51,676 bases of DNA from Hydrogenophaga flava NBRC 102514 (GTDB lineage: Bacteria; Pseudomonadota; Gammaproteobacteria; Burkholderiales; Burkholderiaceae_C). Positions 26,081-35,232 of this stretch are shown piece after piece (the first letter of the stretch is position 1; every line of letters begins with the position of its first letter). The stretch is from positions 1 through 51,676 of the forward strand of contig NZ_BCTF01000033.1 of the NCBI RefSeq assembly GCF_001571145.1, given 5' to 3'. Under the pieces are notes generated by a model. It was not told the origin of the DNA. It saw only the letters and a list, made by a program, of their open reading frames with translations, and made no database searches. Made by a program: the position numbers and the translations under genes.

Positions 26081-27223
26081 ATGAACACCCTGCCCGGCAT
26101 TGAAGAAGACCCGCTCGACGGCTGGTGCGGCGACGCCACCTCGGTGGTTGAGTTCCTGCGCCCGCTGCGCGAACAGCTGGACGCTCCAGGCGTGCTGGAG
26201 GTTTGCTTGAACCGCCCTGGCGAGCTGCAGGTGGAAACCGTGAACGGTTGGCAAGCGGTCAACGCACCGGCCATGACGCAGGAGCGTTGCCTCTCCCTGG
26301 CCACGGCTCTGGCTACCTACTGCGACCAGCAGATCAACCAGGAACGCCCGCTGCTGTCGGCCACGCTGCCCACCGGCGAGCGCATCCAGTTCGCCATACC
26401 GCCCGCTGTGCCACGCGGCACCGTGTCCATCACCATCCGCAAGCCGTCGAATGTGGTGCTCAGGTTGAGTGACTTCGAACAAGACGGCTTGTTCGGCCGC
26501 GTAGGCGAAAAAGCCGCCGCACCGAACCCGGAGCGGAACGACGGCCTGCAGCCCTTTGAGCGCGAGCTGCTGGCCTTGAAAGCCGCTGGCCGATACGCCG
26601 ACTTCATGCGTCTGGCCGTGCGGCACCACCGCACCATCGTGGTCAGCGGAAAAACCGGCTCGGGCAAGACCACCTTCATGAAAGGGCTGGTCGAAGAGGT
26701 GCCGAAACACGAGCGCCTGATCACCATCCAGGACACGGCCGAACTGACCTTGCCCAACCACCCCAACGCGGTTCACCTGTTCTACAGCAAGGACGCCCAG
26801 GGTACGGCCCGGGTCACCGCCAAGTCGCTGCTCGAAGCCTGCCTGCGCATGAAGCCCGACCGAATCTTTCTGGCCGAGCTGCGCGGTGAAGAGTGCTTCT
26901 CGTTCATCCGGCTGGCCGCCTCGGGCCACCCGGGCAGCATCACCAGCGTGCACGCCGGCAGCTGCGATCTGGCGCTGGAACAGATGTCGCTGATGATCCG
27001 CGAAAGTGGCGCGGGTGGCGGCCTGCGCATGGACGAGATCAAAGGCCTGCTGCGCATCGTGATCGATGTCATCGTGCAGTTCGACCGGGACGAACGGGGC
27101 CGATTCATCGCCGATGTCGCCTATGAACCCCGGCGCAGACACCACGCCGTCGGCCACAACCCACTGCGCGTCTGCACCCTGCAGGAGCCCGGCGCGGCAG
27201 CGAGCGAAGAGTTGCCATCATGA
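26081..27223 (+). CDS. virB11: VirB11-type traffic ATPase
   Basis: A 380-aa hexameric cytoplasmic ATPase that switches the system between pilus assembly and substrate transfer. Walker A is SGKTGSGKTT (from residue 189), followed by the Asp box (LITIQDTAELTLP), Walker B (PDRIFLAELRGEE) and the His box (SGHPGSITSVHAGS), all intact. I start at the ATG 26081, with AAGG 8 nt upstream; a GTG at 26072 overlapping the virB10 stop is possible. The gene overlaps virD4 by 4 nt. Confidence 0.93.
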   Translation: MNTLPGIEEDPLDGWCGDATSVVEFLRPLREQLDAPGVLEVCLNRPGELQVETVNGWQAVNAPAMTQERCLSLATALATYCDQQINQERPLLSATLPTGERIQFAIPPAVPRGTVSITIRKPSNVVLRLSDFEQDGLFGRVGEKAAAPNPERNDGLQPFERELLALKAAGRYADFMRLAVRHHRTIVVSGKTGSGKTTFMKGLVEEVPKHERLITIQDTAELTLPNHPNAVHLFYSKDAQGTARVTAKSLLEACLRMKPDRIFLAELRGEECFSFIRLAASGHPGSITSVHAGSCDLALEQMSLMIRESGAGGGLRMDEIKGLLRIVIDVIVQFDRDERGRFIADVAYEPRRRHHAVGHNPLRVCTLQEPGAAASEELPS

Positions 27224-29259
27224 GTCAGGCGTTGGCCTTGCCCTTCACCGCCTGGTCCGTGGGCCGACGGGTTGCCGCGGGCGCCTTTGCAGCGGTCGTG
27301 GCCACTGCCCTGCTCTGTGCGGCGGTCTACGTCTCGGGGGTGTTGTTTCTGATGCTCAGCAAGGCAGACCCCAGGCAGGCCCGTTGGAGCAGCATCACCA
27401 GCTACTGGCAACTCTATTCCGAAGATGCTGTTTTGCGCCAGCGCCTGTTCACCTCCATGACCCTGTCCGCTGCGGGCTTGCTGGTCATCCTGCCCGGCGC
27501 TCTGATCGCAGCGGCCCGGCCACGCCGCGCCTTGCACGGCGACGCGCGTTTCGCCTCGGCTGGCGAAGTGGCCCGCGCTGGGCTTGTCGATTCGTCCAAA
27601 CACCCTGACACGCCAAGCATCCTCATCGGGCGATTCAAAGGCCGGTACCTCGCCTTGCCCGGCCAGTTATCCGTGATGTTGTCTGCCCCCACCCGAAGCG
27701 GCAAGGGTGTGGGCGTGGTGATTCCCAACCTGCTCAACTGGCCCGACTCCGTTGTCGTGCTCGACATCAAAGGTGAAAACCACGCCATCACGGCGGGCTA
27801 CCGCGCCGCCCACGGCCAGGCGGTGTACGCCTTCTCGCCGTTCGACGAACAGGCCCGCAGCCACCGCTGGAACCCGCTGACGGCGGTTCGTACCAGCCCG
27901 CTGCACCGGGTGGGCGATCTGCTGGGTATCGGCCAGGTCTTCTTCCCCAACGACGGCAGTGGCACCTCGTCCGAAGCCTTCTTCAACGACCAGGCACGCA
28001 ACCTGTTTCTGGGCCTGGGCCTGTTGCTGCTGGAAACCCCCGAGCTGCCCCGCACAGTAGGTGAGCTGTTGCGCCAGTCTTCTGGCAAAGGCCAGCCACT
28101 GAAAGACCACCTGGGCAGTCAGATCGCCCAGCGCCGTGATCAAGGCAATCCGCTCACCGACGAATGCGTCGATGCGCTACAGCGTTTGCTGAGCAATTCC
28201 GAGAACACGCTGTCCAGCGTGGTCGCCACCTTCCACGCGCCGCTTACCATCTTTGCCGATGCGGTGGTCGATGCCGCCACCAGCGCCGACGACTTTCGGC
28301 TCGAAGACCTGCGGCGCCAGCGCATGTCGGTCTATGTGCGCATTCCGCCCCACCGGCTGGCCAATGCCCGCCCCTTGCTGAACCTTTTCTTCTCCCAGCT
28401 GGTCAGCCTCAACACCCAGCACCTGCCCGAACAAGATCCCAGCCTCCGGTTTCAATGCCTGCTGGTCAATGACGAGTTCACCGCCATGGGCCGCGTGGGC
28501 GTCATCACCCACTCAGCAGCCTTCCTGGCTGGCTACAACCTGCGCCTGCTCACGGTGGTGCAAGCCATGTCGCAGCTGGACGCGGTCTACGGCGACAAAG
28601 AAGCCCGCACCTTCGCCACCAACCACGGCCTGCAGATCCTCTTCGCCCCGCGCGAACAGCGCGACGCCGACGAATACAGCGCCATGCTTGGCCACTTCAC
28701 CGAACGCGCGACCTCGCGCGGGCGCAGTCGTTCTTTCAGCGGACACGGTCACAGCACCGTCAGCCGCAACGAAAGCGAGCAACGCCGCGCCCTGCTGCTG
28801 CCGCAGGAGTTCAAGGAGTTGGGGCGCGAGCGGCTGGTGGTGATCTTCGAGAACTGCAAACCGATCCTCGGCGAAAAGATCCGCTACTTCCAAGACAAGG
28901 CCTTTACGGCGCGCCTGATGTCCGCGCCGGAAGTGAAGCCCATGGACATGGACCTGCATCTGGCCAAAGCCCAGCAGCGCTGGCGCGTGGCCGACGACGA
29001 ACTCCCTCCAGAAAAAAAGGAGTTGCACGTCGAAGAGCTGGCACACGACACGACCGTCCTCAAAGACAAGTTGGAAGGTTCTGCAGCAGAAGCAGCTCAA
29101 ACATGCATCGACTTCTTCTGTCAGTTCGCAGCGCCAGAGGCGGATGGCGGAACCATCGAACCCGCCGACGAAGAAGCCAGTGATCCCGCTCCCTCCACCC
29201 AGGAAGTTGCAACCATGGTGGAACCCTTGCGCCTTGAAACCTTGGGAGAAAGTCCATGA
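27220..29259 (+). CDS. virD4: VirD4-type coupling protein
   Basis: This 679-aa TraG/VirD4 ATPase delivers the relaxase-DNA complex to the channel. Two N-terminal transmembrane helices (about 22-47 and 80-95) are followed by the motor: Walker A SAPTRSGKG (155-163), the family tract VVLDIKGENHAITAGYRA, and Walker B LVNDEFTAMGRVG. The last ~120 residues are acidic (Glu/Asp-rich) and may act in substrate docking. It ends the core secretion genes and overlaps the lipoprotein gene by 4 nt. Confidence 0.93.
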   Translation: MSQALALPFTAWSVGRRVAAGAFAAVVATALLCAAVYVSGVLFLMLSKADPRQARWSSITSYWQLYSEDAVLRQRLFTSMTLSAAGLLVILPGALIAAARPRRALHGDARFASAGEVARAGLVDSSKHPDTPSILIGRFKGRYLALPGQLSVMLSAPTRSGKGVGVVIPNLLNWPDSVVVLDIKGENHAITAGYRAAHGQAVYAFSPFDEQARSHRWNPLTAVRTSPLHRVGDLLGIGQVFFPNDGSGTSSEAFFNDQARNLFLGLGLLLLETPELPRTVGELLRQSSGKGQPLKDHLGSQIAQRRDQGNPLTDECVDALQRLLSNSENTLSSVVATFHAPLTIFADAVVDAATSADDFRLEDLRRQRMSVYVRIPPHRLANARPLLNLFFSQLVSLNTQHLPEQDPSLRFQCLLVNDEFTAMGRVGVITHSAAFLAGYNLRLLTVVQAMSQLDAVYGDKEARTFATNHGLQILFAPREQRDADEYSAMLGHFTERATSRGRSRSFSGHGHSTVSRNESEQRRALLLPQEFKELGRERLVVIFENCKPILGEKIRYFQDKAFTARLMSAPEVKPMDMDLHLAKAQQRWRVADDELPPEKKELHVEELAHDTTVLKDKLEGSAAEAAQTCIDFFCQFAAPEADGGTIEPADEEASDPAPSTQEVATMVEPLRLETLGESP

Positions 29260-29900
29260 ACACACGCCTCGCCCGCATTGCCTTGATCGCCTCGCTGAGC
29301 TTCCTACTGAGCGCCTGCAGTTCGCCCCCCAAACCACCCACCGTGGACGAGTCTCAAAAGCGACCAGCCAACGCCCAGACGGCCGTGGAGTTGCAGGTCT
29401 GCAAGAACGATCTGCAGAACACACGCATCCTGGCCAACGAGTCCAGCCGCCTTGCCGAGACCACAGCGGCAACGCTCGCTCATATGGCCGCACGGCAACA
29501 GCTGCTGGCGTCGATGCAAGAAAAGGCGATGGCCAACCGCGTGCACACCGTTCACTTCGCCTTCAACAGCAGCCGTGTGTCGATTCCAACGACCGAGGCT
29601 GCCGCCCTGGTGGACGAATCCAAGGCCGCTCCGCTCGTGCTTCTGCGGGGGCGCACCGACGGCCTCAGCGACTCATCTGCCGAGAGCCGCATTGCCCAGG
29701 CCAGGGCCAACGCCGTGCGCGACTACCTGATTGCTGCCGGGGTGGACCCCACGCGCATACGCGCCACCCACCAACCCAGCGGTGACCACATGGCCGACAA
29801 CCGCAACCGACAGGGCCGCCACCTCAATCGGCGGGTGGAGATCGAGGTGTACCGCGCCCTCCCCACGTCCACACAACCCTCGGCAACGCTTCAACCCTGA
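29256..29900 (+). CDS. OmpA-like lipoprotein of the transfer operon
   Basis: This 214-aa outer-membrane lipoprotein has a lipobox LSAC with the acylated Cys at residue 21. A central helical region (about 45-95) leads to an OmpA-type peptidoglycan-binding domain: VHTVHFAFNSSRVSIP, LRGRTDG, SRIAQARANAVRDYLIAAGV and NRQGRHLNRRVEIEV. It probably anchors the transfer apparatus to the wall. It is the only lipoprotein in the operon and so a candidate to take over some of VirB7's role, although it is far larger. It overlaps virD4 by 4 nt. Confidence 0.8.
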   Translation: MNTRLARIALIASLSFLLSACSSPPKPPTVDESQKRPANAQTAVELQVCKNDLQNTRILANESSRLAETTAATLAHMAARQQLLASMQEKAMANRVHTVHFAFNSSRVSIPTTEAAALVDESKAAPLVLLRGRTDGLSDSSAESRIAQARANAVRDYLIAAGVDPTRIRATHQPSGDHMADNRNRQGRHLNRRVEIEVYRALPTSTQPSATLQP

Positions 29901-29938
29901 CCTGTGGCGATCTGAAACCACCACCGAAGGAGAACCCC

Positions 29939-31036
29939 ATGGAAGAGAAAGCCGCTCCCTCCCGTCGCGCGGATCGGTCCGCATCGGATGCCCCTGCGTC
30001 TGGTGGTGGCACGGTGGAGCCCGCCGACAGAGCCCAGGTTGCCATCCGAACCTTCCAGACACCCGAACCAGAACCGGGCGAACGGTACGAACTGCGCGAC
30101 CCCTTTGCCGACCTCACCTACCGCAGCTACCGCTACCAAGACATCACGGCCAAAGCCGATCAGCTTGGCGCCAACCGCTTTGTGGCGCTGGACGCCAGGG
30201 GCCAGAAGTCGTTCGTTCACAAGGTCGATGGGCAATGGCAGCGGGAAGAACCGCGCGAGCCACAACGCCCTTCATCAAACCCTCAACCGGAAATAGCTGC
30301 ACCAGAAGCAGCACCTTCTCAGGCGTCTGCCCGACTGGACGCCCAAGCTGAGCGCGAAGCGCTTGTCGCCCGACTGGAGGCCGCGCTGACCGACCGCTAC
30401 ATCATCAAGCGCGCCCCCTTCACGGTGGGCGACCTGAGCATCGGCCTGACCGAATACCGCTTCCGGGGTGACACCTCTCGCGTCGCCTTCACCGAATCCA
30501 CCTTCCGGCTGGCCACTGACACCAACAGCCCATCGGTGGCGCGCTCCATGGTCGATGTTGCCGAAGCACGTAACTGGCAGTCTCTGCGGGTGACTGGCAA
30601 CGAAGACTTCCGGCGGATGGTCTGGCTGGAAGCGGCCGCGCGTGGCGTGAAAACTCTGGGCTTCGAGCCCAACCTCGCCGACCAGGAGCGCCTCAAGGTG
30701 GAGCGCGAGCTGCGACAGACCAACCGCATCGAACCCGCTCGCGACGCCGGTGCAGCCCACGGGAACGGCGTTGCCGACAAACCTGCAGGACGGGGCAGTG
30801 GCGGGCGCAAGACCGTGCTCGCCGCCATCGAGGCCATCCTCGTGGCCAACCGCGTCCCAGAGAAGCGGCGCGAAGCCATCTTGGCAGCGGCAGAACAGAA
30901 GCTCGCCCAACGCATCCGCGAAGGTCAGATCCCCAAGGTCAAGCTCTACGACAAGAACGCGCCCTCACAACGGCCCGCCGTCGCGCCAACGCAGGAGCAA
31001 CAACGCACCCGCGAACGGGCGGCTCCTGCGCGTTGA
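29939..31036 (+). CDS. LPD7-domain mobile-element protein
   Basis: A 365-aa soluble protein. Residues ~185-245 (NSPSVARSMVDVAEARNWQS, then LRVTGNEDFRRMVWLEAAARG and VKTLGFEP) match the LPD7 domain, a small fold found on large conjugation-linked proteins including relaxases and primases. The N-terminal part (DPFADLTYRSYRYQDITAKADQ) and the Pro/Gln/Arg-rich C-terminus are unassigned. AAGGAG lies 6 nt before the ATG. It may act with the relaxosome or accompany DNA into the recipient; this is inference. Confidence 0.7.
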   Translation: MEEKAAPSRRADRSASDAPASGGGTVEPADRAQVAIRTFQTPEPEPGERYELRDPFADLTYRSYRYQDITAKADQLGANRFVALDARGQKSFVHKVDGQWQREEPREPQRPSSNPQPEIAAPEAAPSQASARLDAQAEREALVARLEAALTDRYIIKRAPFTVGDLSIGLTEYRFRGDTSRVAFTESTFRLATDTNSPSVARSMVDVAEARNWQSLRVTGNEDFRRMVWLEAAARGVKTLGFEPNLADQERLKVERELRQTNRIEPARDAGAAHGNGVADKPAGRGSGGRKTVLAAIEAILVANRVPEKRREAILAAAEQKLAQRIREGQIPKVKLYDKNAPSQRPAVAPTQEQQRTRERAAPAR

Positions 31037-31045
31037 GGAAGCGCT

Positions 31046-32326
31046 GTGGACACCCCGCCCGTACCGATACCCGCCTACGAAATCGGCGGCCAGCGCTGGG
31101 ATCGGACCATGCCCGACTTCCCCGAAGCCATCGCCAAAGCCCACGCCCACGCCCACCACCTGCGTCCGCGCTGCCTGTGCCGGCCAGGCGCTTCAGGCAT
31201 TGAGATGTATGTCGCCCGGCTGAGCGATGGCTGTGTCATCAAGCGCATGCCCAACACCGGCTGGCAACACGCCACCGATTGCCCGTCTTACGAGCCACCG
31301 GCCGACTTTTCAGGCCTCGGCCCGCTGGTAGGCTCCGCCATCGTTGAAAACCCGGTCACGGGCGTCACGGCGCTCAGGCTGGACTTTCCCATGACCAAGC
31401 TGCCCGGTCGACACGTGCAACCGGCGGCGGGCAGCGCCAGCAGCAGCGTGGCCTCACAGGGTCAGAAGCTCGGTTTGCGCGCCCTGCTCCACTACCTGTG
31501 GGACCAGGCCGAACTCACCCAATGGAAGCCCAGTTTCGCCGGCCGGCGCTACTGGGCCACCGTGCGGCGACATCTGCTGCAGGCGGCAGAAAACAAAACC
31601 ACCCATGGTCAGCCCCTGCTGGCCAGCCTCTACATCCCGGAAGTGTTTTCAGTGGAACAGCGCGACGCCATCCAGACTCGCCGACAGCGTTTGTGGGCCC
31701 GCGCAGCCCCCAGACTGGGCCAACCCCAGCCCCTGCTGCTCATGTTGGCCGAGGTCAAGGAAATCGCGCCCACTCGCTACGGGCACAGAGCGGTCATCAA
31801 ACACCTCCCAGACCTGGCGTTTGCACTGGACGATGCGCTCTACCGGCGCCTAGGCAGAAGCTTTGAACGCGAACTCACCCTCTGGGGCGCGGAGCCCAAC
31901 CTGCACCTGCTCATGGTCGCCACCATCCGGGTGGACGAAGCAGGTACACCGTGCATCGCGGAAATGTCTGTGATGCTCACCACCAGCCAGTGGCTGCCGG
32001 TGGACGACAGCTGGGACCGGCAACTGGTCGAGGCACTGGTTCGGCAGGGGCGCAGCTTTGTCAAAGGCCTGCGGTACAACATGCAAAGCGATCAAACGCT
32101 GGTGTGTGCCAGCTTGCTGGACTGCGGCGCGATGCCCTGCCCCTTGTTCATCGACCGCGAACACAGCGGAGATGCGCGCTTGCCGGCCGATCAGCCCGTG
32201 CCAACGCCGGACCCGAGTGCCCCTGCCTGGCGGTGGAGCCCAGCCTTCAGCGACATGCCCGCGCTACCGCCGCGCCAGTTCAAGGCCCTGCCGTCGGCCT
32301 TGCCCGAGCCGATCGGTGCAGAGTGA
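31046..32326 (+). CDS. DUF1173 family protein
   Basis: This 426-aa protein fits DUF1173, a family of unknown function common on proteobacterial plasmids and integrative elements. Visible features are a Cys/His cluster near the N-terminus (PRCLCRPGASGIEMYVARL, then HATDCPSYE) that could bind metal, and an alpha/beta body with LLHYLWDQAELTQW. The start is GTG with GAGGA 6 nt upstream; it lies 9 nt after the LPD7 gene and ends the long transfer operon. Confidence 0.72.
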   Translation: MDTPPVPIPAYEIGGQRWDRTMPDFPEAIAKAHAHAHHLRPRCLCRPGASGIEMYVARLSDGCVIKRMPNTGWQHATDCPSYEPPADFSGLGPLVGSAIVENPVTGVTALRLDFPMTKLPGRHVQPAAGSASSSVASQGQKLGLRALLHYLWDQAELTQWKPSFAGRRYWATVRRHLLQAAENKTTHGQPLLASLYIPEVFSVEQRDAIQTRRQRLWARAAPRLGQPQPLLLMLAEVKEIAPTRYGHRAVIKHLPDLAFALDDALYRRLGRSFERELTLWGAEPNLHLLMVATIRVDEAGTPCIAEMSVMLTTSQWLPVDDSWDRQLVEALVRQGRSFVKGLRYNMQSDQTLVCASLLDCGAMPCPLFIDREHSGDARLPADQPVPTPDPSAPAWRWSPAFSDMPALPPRQFKALPSALPEPIGAE

Positions 32327-32388
32327 GCCCCAGCGCCGGCCCTTCAGCTTCCGGACAAGGCCTCTTCCACTTCCGATACCAGGAATTT

Positions 32389-32464
32389 TCCAGATATGAA
32401 AAATACCAACAGGCCGTAAATAGCTTATTTTAAAAAGACTTTTTGTCTTAAAGTCCAGATATCT
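32389..32464. promoter_or_regulatory. Repeat cluster ahead of the Fic gene
   Basis: Within an AT-rich stretch, TCCAGATAT occurs twice as a direct repeat (32389-32397 and 32454-32462), flanking a short inverted repeat AAGAC-TTTTT-GTCTT (32435-32449). The second copy forms an 8-bp palindrome AGATATCT ending 16 nt before the Fic ATG. The layout suggests a promoter with paired operator sites. Confidence 0.45.
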
Positions 32465-32480
32465 TCAAGCCCCGCTACAG

Positions 32481-33653
32481 ATGCCAACCACCATGGTTCA
32501 GTTTGTTCACCACCCCCTGCGCCTGCTGAACCCCAGCTTTGACTCTCCGCTGCTGGACGTGTTGACAGACCTTGAGCACCTGCGGCGCCTGCAGATACAG
32601 GGCACTACCCCGCTGCCGGTGTTCATGCAGCTCAAGCAGGTGTTTCATGTGCTGGAGAGCCTGGCCTCGGCCCGCATCGAGGGTAACCACACCACGCTGG
32701 CCGACTATGTGGAAGCCCGGGTGATCGATGGCCCGAACCTGCCTGAGCAGTTGCAGGAGATCGCCAACATCGAGCGCGCCATGCATCAGGTGGAAGACAG
32801 CGTGGACCCAGGCGCCCCGATAACCGAGCACCTGCTGCGCGGCCTGCACGCCACCACGGTGACCGGCCTCACGCGCGAGGGCGACACCAACCCGGGCGCC
32901 TACCGCCAGGGCGCGGTGAAGATCGCCCAGGCCGAACACCTGCCGCCCGAAGCTCCCCAGGTGCCGGACTACATGACCGAACTGGTGGCATTCATCAACC
33001 GGGCGGACCCACCCAAGTACGACCTGATGAAGGTGGCGCTGGCCCATCACCGGTTCGCCTGGGTGCACCCGTTTGGCAACGGCAACGGTCGGGTGGTGCG
33101 CCTGCTCACCTACGCCATGCTCATCAAGTACGGTTTCCGCGTGAACGCGGTGGGCCGCCTGCTCAACCCGGCAGCCGTGTTCTGCGCGGATCGCAACGCC
33201 TACTACGCCCGATTGGGCGATGCCGATGCCGGCACCGACGAAGCGCTGGAGCGCTGGTGCGTGTACGTGCTCAGCGGCGTGCGCGACGAGCTGACCAAAG
33301 TAGACCGCCTGGCCGATTACGAACACCTCAAAGCCAAGGTTCTGCTGCCGGCGGTGAACTATGCCCGCGAGCGGCAGCTGATCACCCCGCTGGAACAGGC
33401 GGTGCTAAACACCACGATCAAGGAAGGCACGGTGAAGGCGGGCGACCTGGAAGCCGCCATGCCAGACCTCAACGCGAACCAGCGCACCTACCAGATACGC
33501 AAACTGGTGGACGGTGGCATGCTGCAACCCACCAAGCCAGGGGCGCGGCAGTACAGCATCGGGTTCAGCCACAACATGCTGCTGCGCGGGGTGGTGCGTG
33601 CGCTGACGGATGAGGGGTTCATTCCTGCGGCATTGGTGGCACCACCGGCCTGA
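32481..33653 (+). CDS. Fic-family AMP-transferase, self-inhibited (class II)
   Basis: This 390-aa protein carries the complete Fic motif HPFGNGNGR (196-204), with the catalytic His and the phosphate-binding loop, so it should transfer AMP to a target hydroxyl. An inhibitory helix SARIEGN (63-69) upstream of the Fic core places it in the class whose N-terminus blocks its own ATP site through a Glu (E67). A C-terminal winged-helix-like domain (about 310-365, [20 protein letters not shown] onward) may bind DNA and allow autoregulation. It has its own AT-rich promoter and stands between the transfer operon and the ABC-3C cassette. Confidence 0.87.
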   Translation: MPTTMVQFVHHPLRLLNPSFDSPLLDVLTDLEHLRRLQIQGTTPLPVFMQLKQVFHVLESLASARIEGNHTTLADYVEARVIDGPNLPEQLQEIANIERAMHQVEDSVDPGAPITEHLLRGLHATTVTGLTREGDTNPGAYRQGAVKIAQAEHLPPEAPQVPDYMTELVAFINRADPPKYDLMKVALAHHRFAWVHPFGNGNGRVVRLLTYAMLIKYGFRVNAVGRLLNPAAVFCADRNAYYARLGDADAGTDEALERWCVYVLSGVRDELTKVDRLADYEHLKAKVLLPAVNYARERQLITPLEQAVLNTTIKEGTVKAGDLEAAMPDLNANQRTYQIRKLVDGGMLQPTKPGARQYSIGFSHNMLLRGVVRALTDEGFIPAALVAPPA

Positions 33654-34235
33654 ATACCCGAGCCGCAGCGTTTGCCTCCTTTATTCGCCGCGCCCAAACG
33701 TTCGCTCTCAGATGCATTGCAATCATCGGCTTGTTCGGCCTCTGGCCAGACAAACGTCCGATCTGAAGATCGCCGCAGTGCTTGTTGCATAAAGTATCGT
33801 AAGACCAGACCTCCCTAGCCCCGGAGTTGGCTACGCCACAACCACCGTCAGTGGATGGCCCAGTTCCGTGAACCTATTGTGAATGGCCGCCCAATGTGCT
33901 GCTCGTTGACCTAGCGTTCAAACGTGCGCGACACCACCAGCTCGCCAGCTCTTGATGCAGTCCAGTCTTGGCCTGGGCCTCATATGTCCAATTGTTGGCA
34001 TATGTCGTGTTACAACCTGCGTATTGACGTTGCGAACTGAAGTACAGCGGGAGGAGATTGTGTTAAAAAAAATGAGGCGCATGAGCGTCATTGAGACTGC
34101 CAGCACTCCGCTCCAGGGAGGTGCGAGACTGGCGTACGTATGCCTACGGAGGTCAGTGCCAGTTTTTGTCGGAGTAGTGGGCATCCAGCATCGTGGCCCG
34201 AGCCACCTCTTCAACCGATCAGAGTAGCCAAGCCG
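33654..34235. other. Non-coding stretch with a direct repeat
   Basis: About 580 bp between Fic and the HNH gene. No credible protein. CATATGTC occurs twice, 18 bp apart (33981-33988 and 33999-34006), and a TTGACG at about 34022-34028 could be a -35 element for the ABC-3C genes, though I find no convincing -10. GC content falls towards the right, marking entry into the AT-rich cargo. Confidence 0.4.
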
Positions 34236-35027
34236 ATGCCTACGACAGCGACGAAGTCAAAGCGAATTGACTACACAGACAACCAGCACAGCATCTTGTA
34301 CGCGGAGACGGGGGGCTGCTGTCCTTTGTGTAGGGCTCCAATTCTCTTCCTTAAGCCCGGGGTTAAGAAGATCACGAAAAGCTATGAGATTGCTCATATC
34401 TTTCCACTCCATCCCACGCCCGCCCAAACATTGGCGCTCGTCGGGCGGACACCCCCTATTGACATCAACGGTCTAGAAAACGTCATTGCGTTGTGCCCTA
34501 CATGTCACACACGTTTCGACAAGAATTTCCAGATTGACGAGATGGATCGCATCCGAAAAGTAAAGGATGGGTTCCTCGCTGATGCAAAGGCCAAGGAGAC
34601 AGCGGCCCAATATGGAATTCAGCAAGAGGTATTTGGAATACTCGACAAAATCGCGGCCATGGAAAGCGACGTTGCAACAATACCGCCGGCACAGTTCGAA
34701 ACATCCACCATCGAAAATAAGCTGCGAAATGGTATGAGCCCGCTGCAGCAAAACGAGATAAAGCTCTATGCAACCAGCTACTACATCCGGATTCGAGACC
34801 ATATTCGGCTTCTTGAACAAAACGACCAACTTTCAATCAGAATACTGCAGTCGCAAATAAAGACTTACTATCTTGAGATGCATCGACAGCATCCCAATAA
34901 TAAAGATGCTGTTTTTAGCTACGTGGCCGAGTGGATAAGCAGCAGGACAGGAAAAGCACTAATTGCTGCAAGGGTTCTTACCTCCTTCTTCGTCCAGAAT
35001 TGCGAGGTATTCGATGCTGGTACCTAG
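34236..35027 (+). CDS. HNH-nuclease effector of an ABC-3C type system
   Basis: This 263-aa protein begins with an HNH nuclease: a Cys pair (C29, C32), EIAH with the catalytic His (H54), then LENVIALCPTCHTRF with Asn82 and the second CxxCH (C87, C90, H91), all present. The C-terminal ~160 residues are helical, as in the effector-docking region of ABC three-component (ABC-3C) conflict systems. It overlaps the middle-component gene by 14 nt. Its codon use is far more AT-rich than the virB or par genes. It probably cuts nucleic acid when released by the ATPase partner; this is inference from the family. Confidence 0.75.
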   Translation: MPTTATKSKRIDYTDNQHSILYAETGGCCPLCRAPILFLKPGVKKITKSYEIAHIFPLHPTPAQTLALVGRTPPIDINGLENVIALCPTCHTRFDKNFQIDEMDRIRKVKDGFLADAKAKETAAQYGIQQEVFGILDKIAAMESDVATIPPAQFETSTIENKLRNGMSPLQQNEIKLYATSYYIRIRDHIRLLEQNDQLSIRILQSQIKTYYLEMHRQHPNNKDAVFSYVAEWISSRTGKALIAARVLTSFFVQNCEVFDAGT

Positions 35028-35232
35028 TAAATTCACAAGACTTGAAGAGTCAACCATCTTCAAGGCGGCGAAAATTCTTCGAGGTAGGCCGGATTCTGAA
35101 AGTGTCTTGGATCTTTATTACCGAACTCGAAGCGTTTTTCAAGACACAAGTGAATTTCTCCACGCAGTTGACGCGCTTTATGTACTCGGGATGCTAGAAG
35201 TAGACGAACAGGGGCAGGTTAATTATGCTTAA
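35014..35232 (+). CDS. Small middle component of the ABC-3C system
   Basis: A 72-aa protein: MLVPSKFTRLEESTIFKAAK, then LDLYYRTRSVF and LHAVDALYVLGMLEVDEQG. Its length, order and the pattern DALYVLGMLEVDE match the small helical 'middle component' proteins encoded between effector and ATPase in ABC-3C loci (MC6-like). GAGG lies 6 nt before the ATG. It overlaps both neighbours (14 nt and 8 nt), so all three are made in step. Confidence 0.75.
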   Translation: MLVPSKFTRLEESTIFKAAKILRGRPDSESVLDLYYRTRSVFQDTSEFLHAVDALYVLGMLEVDEQGQVNYA

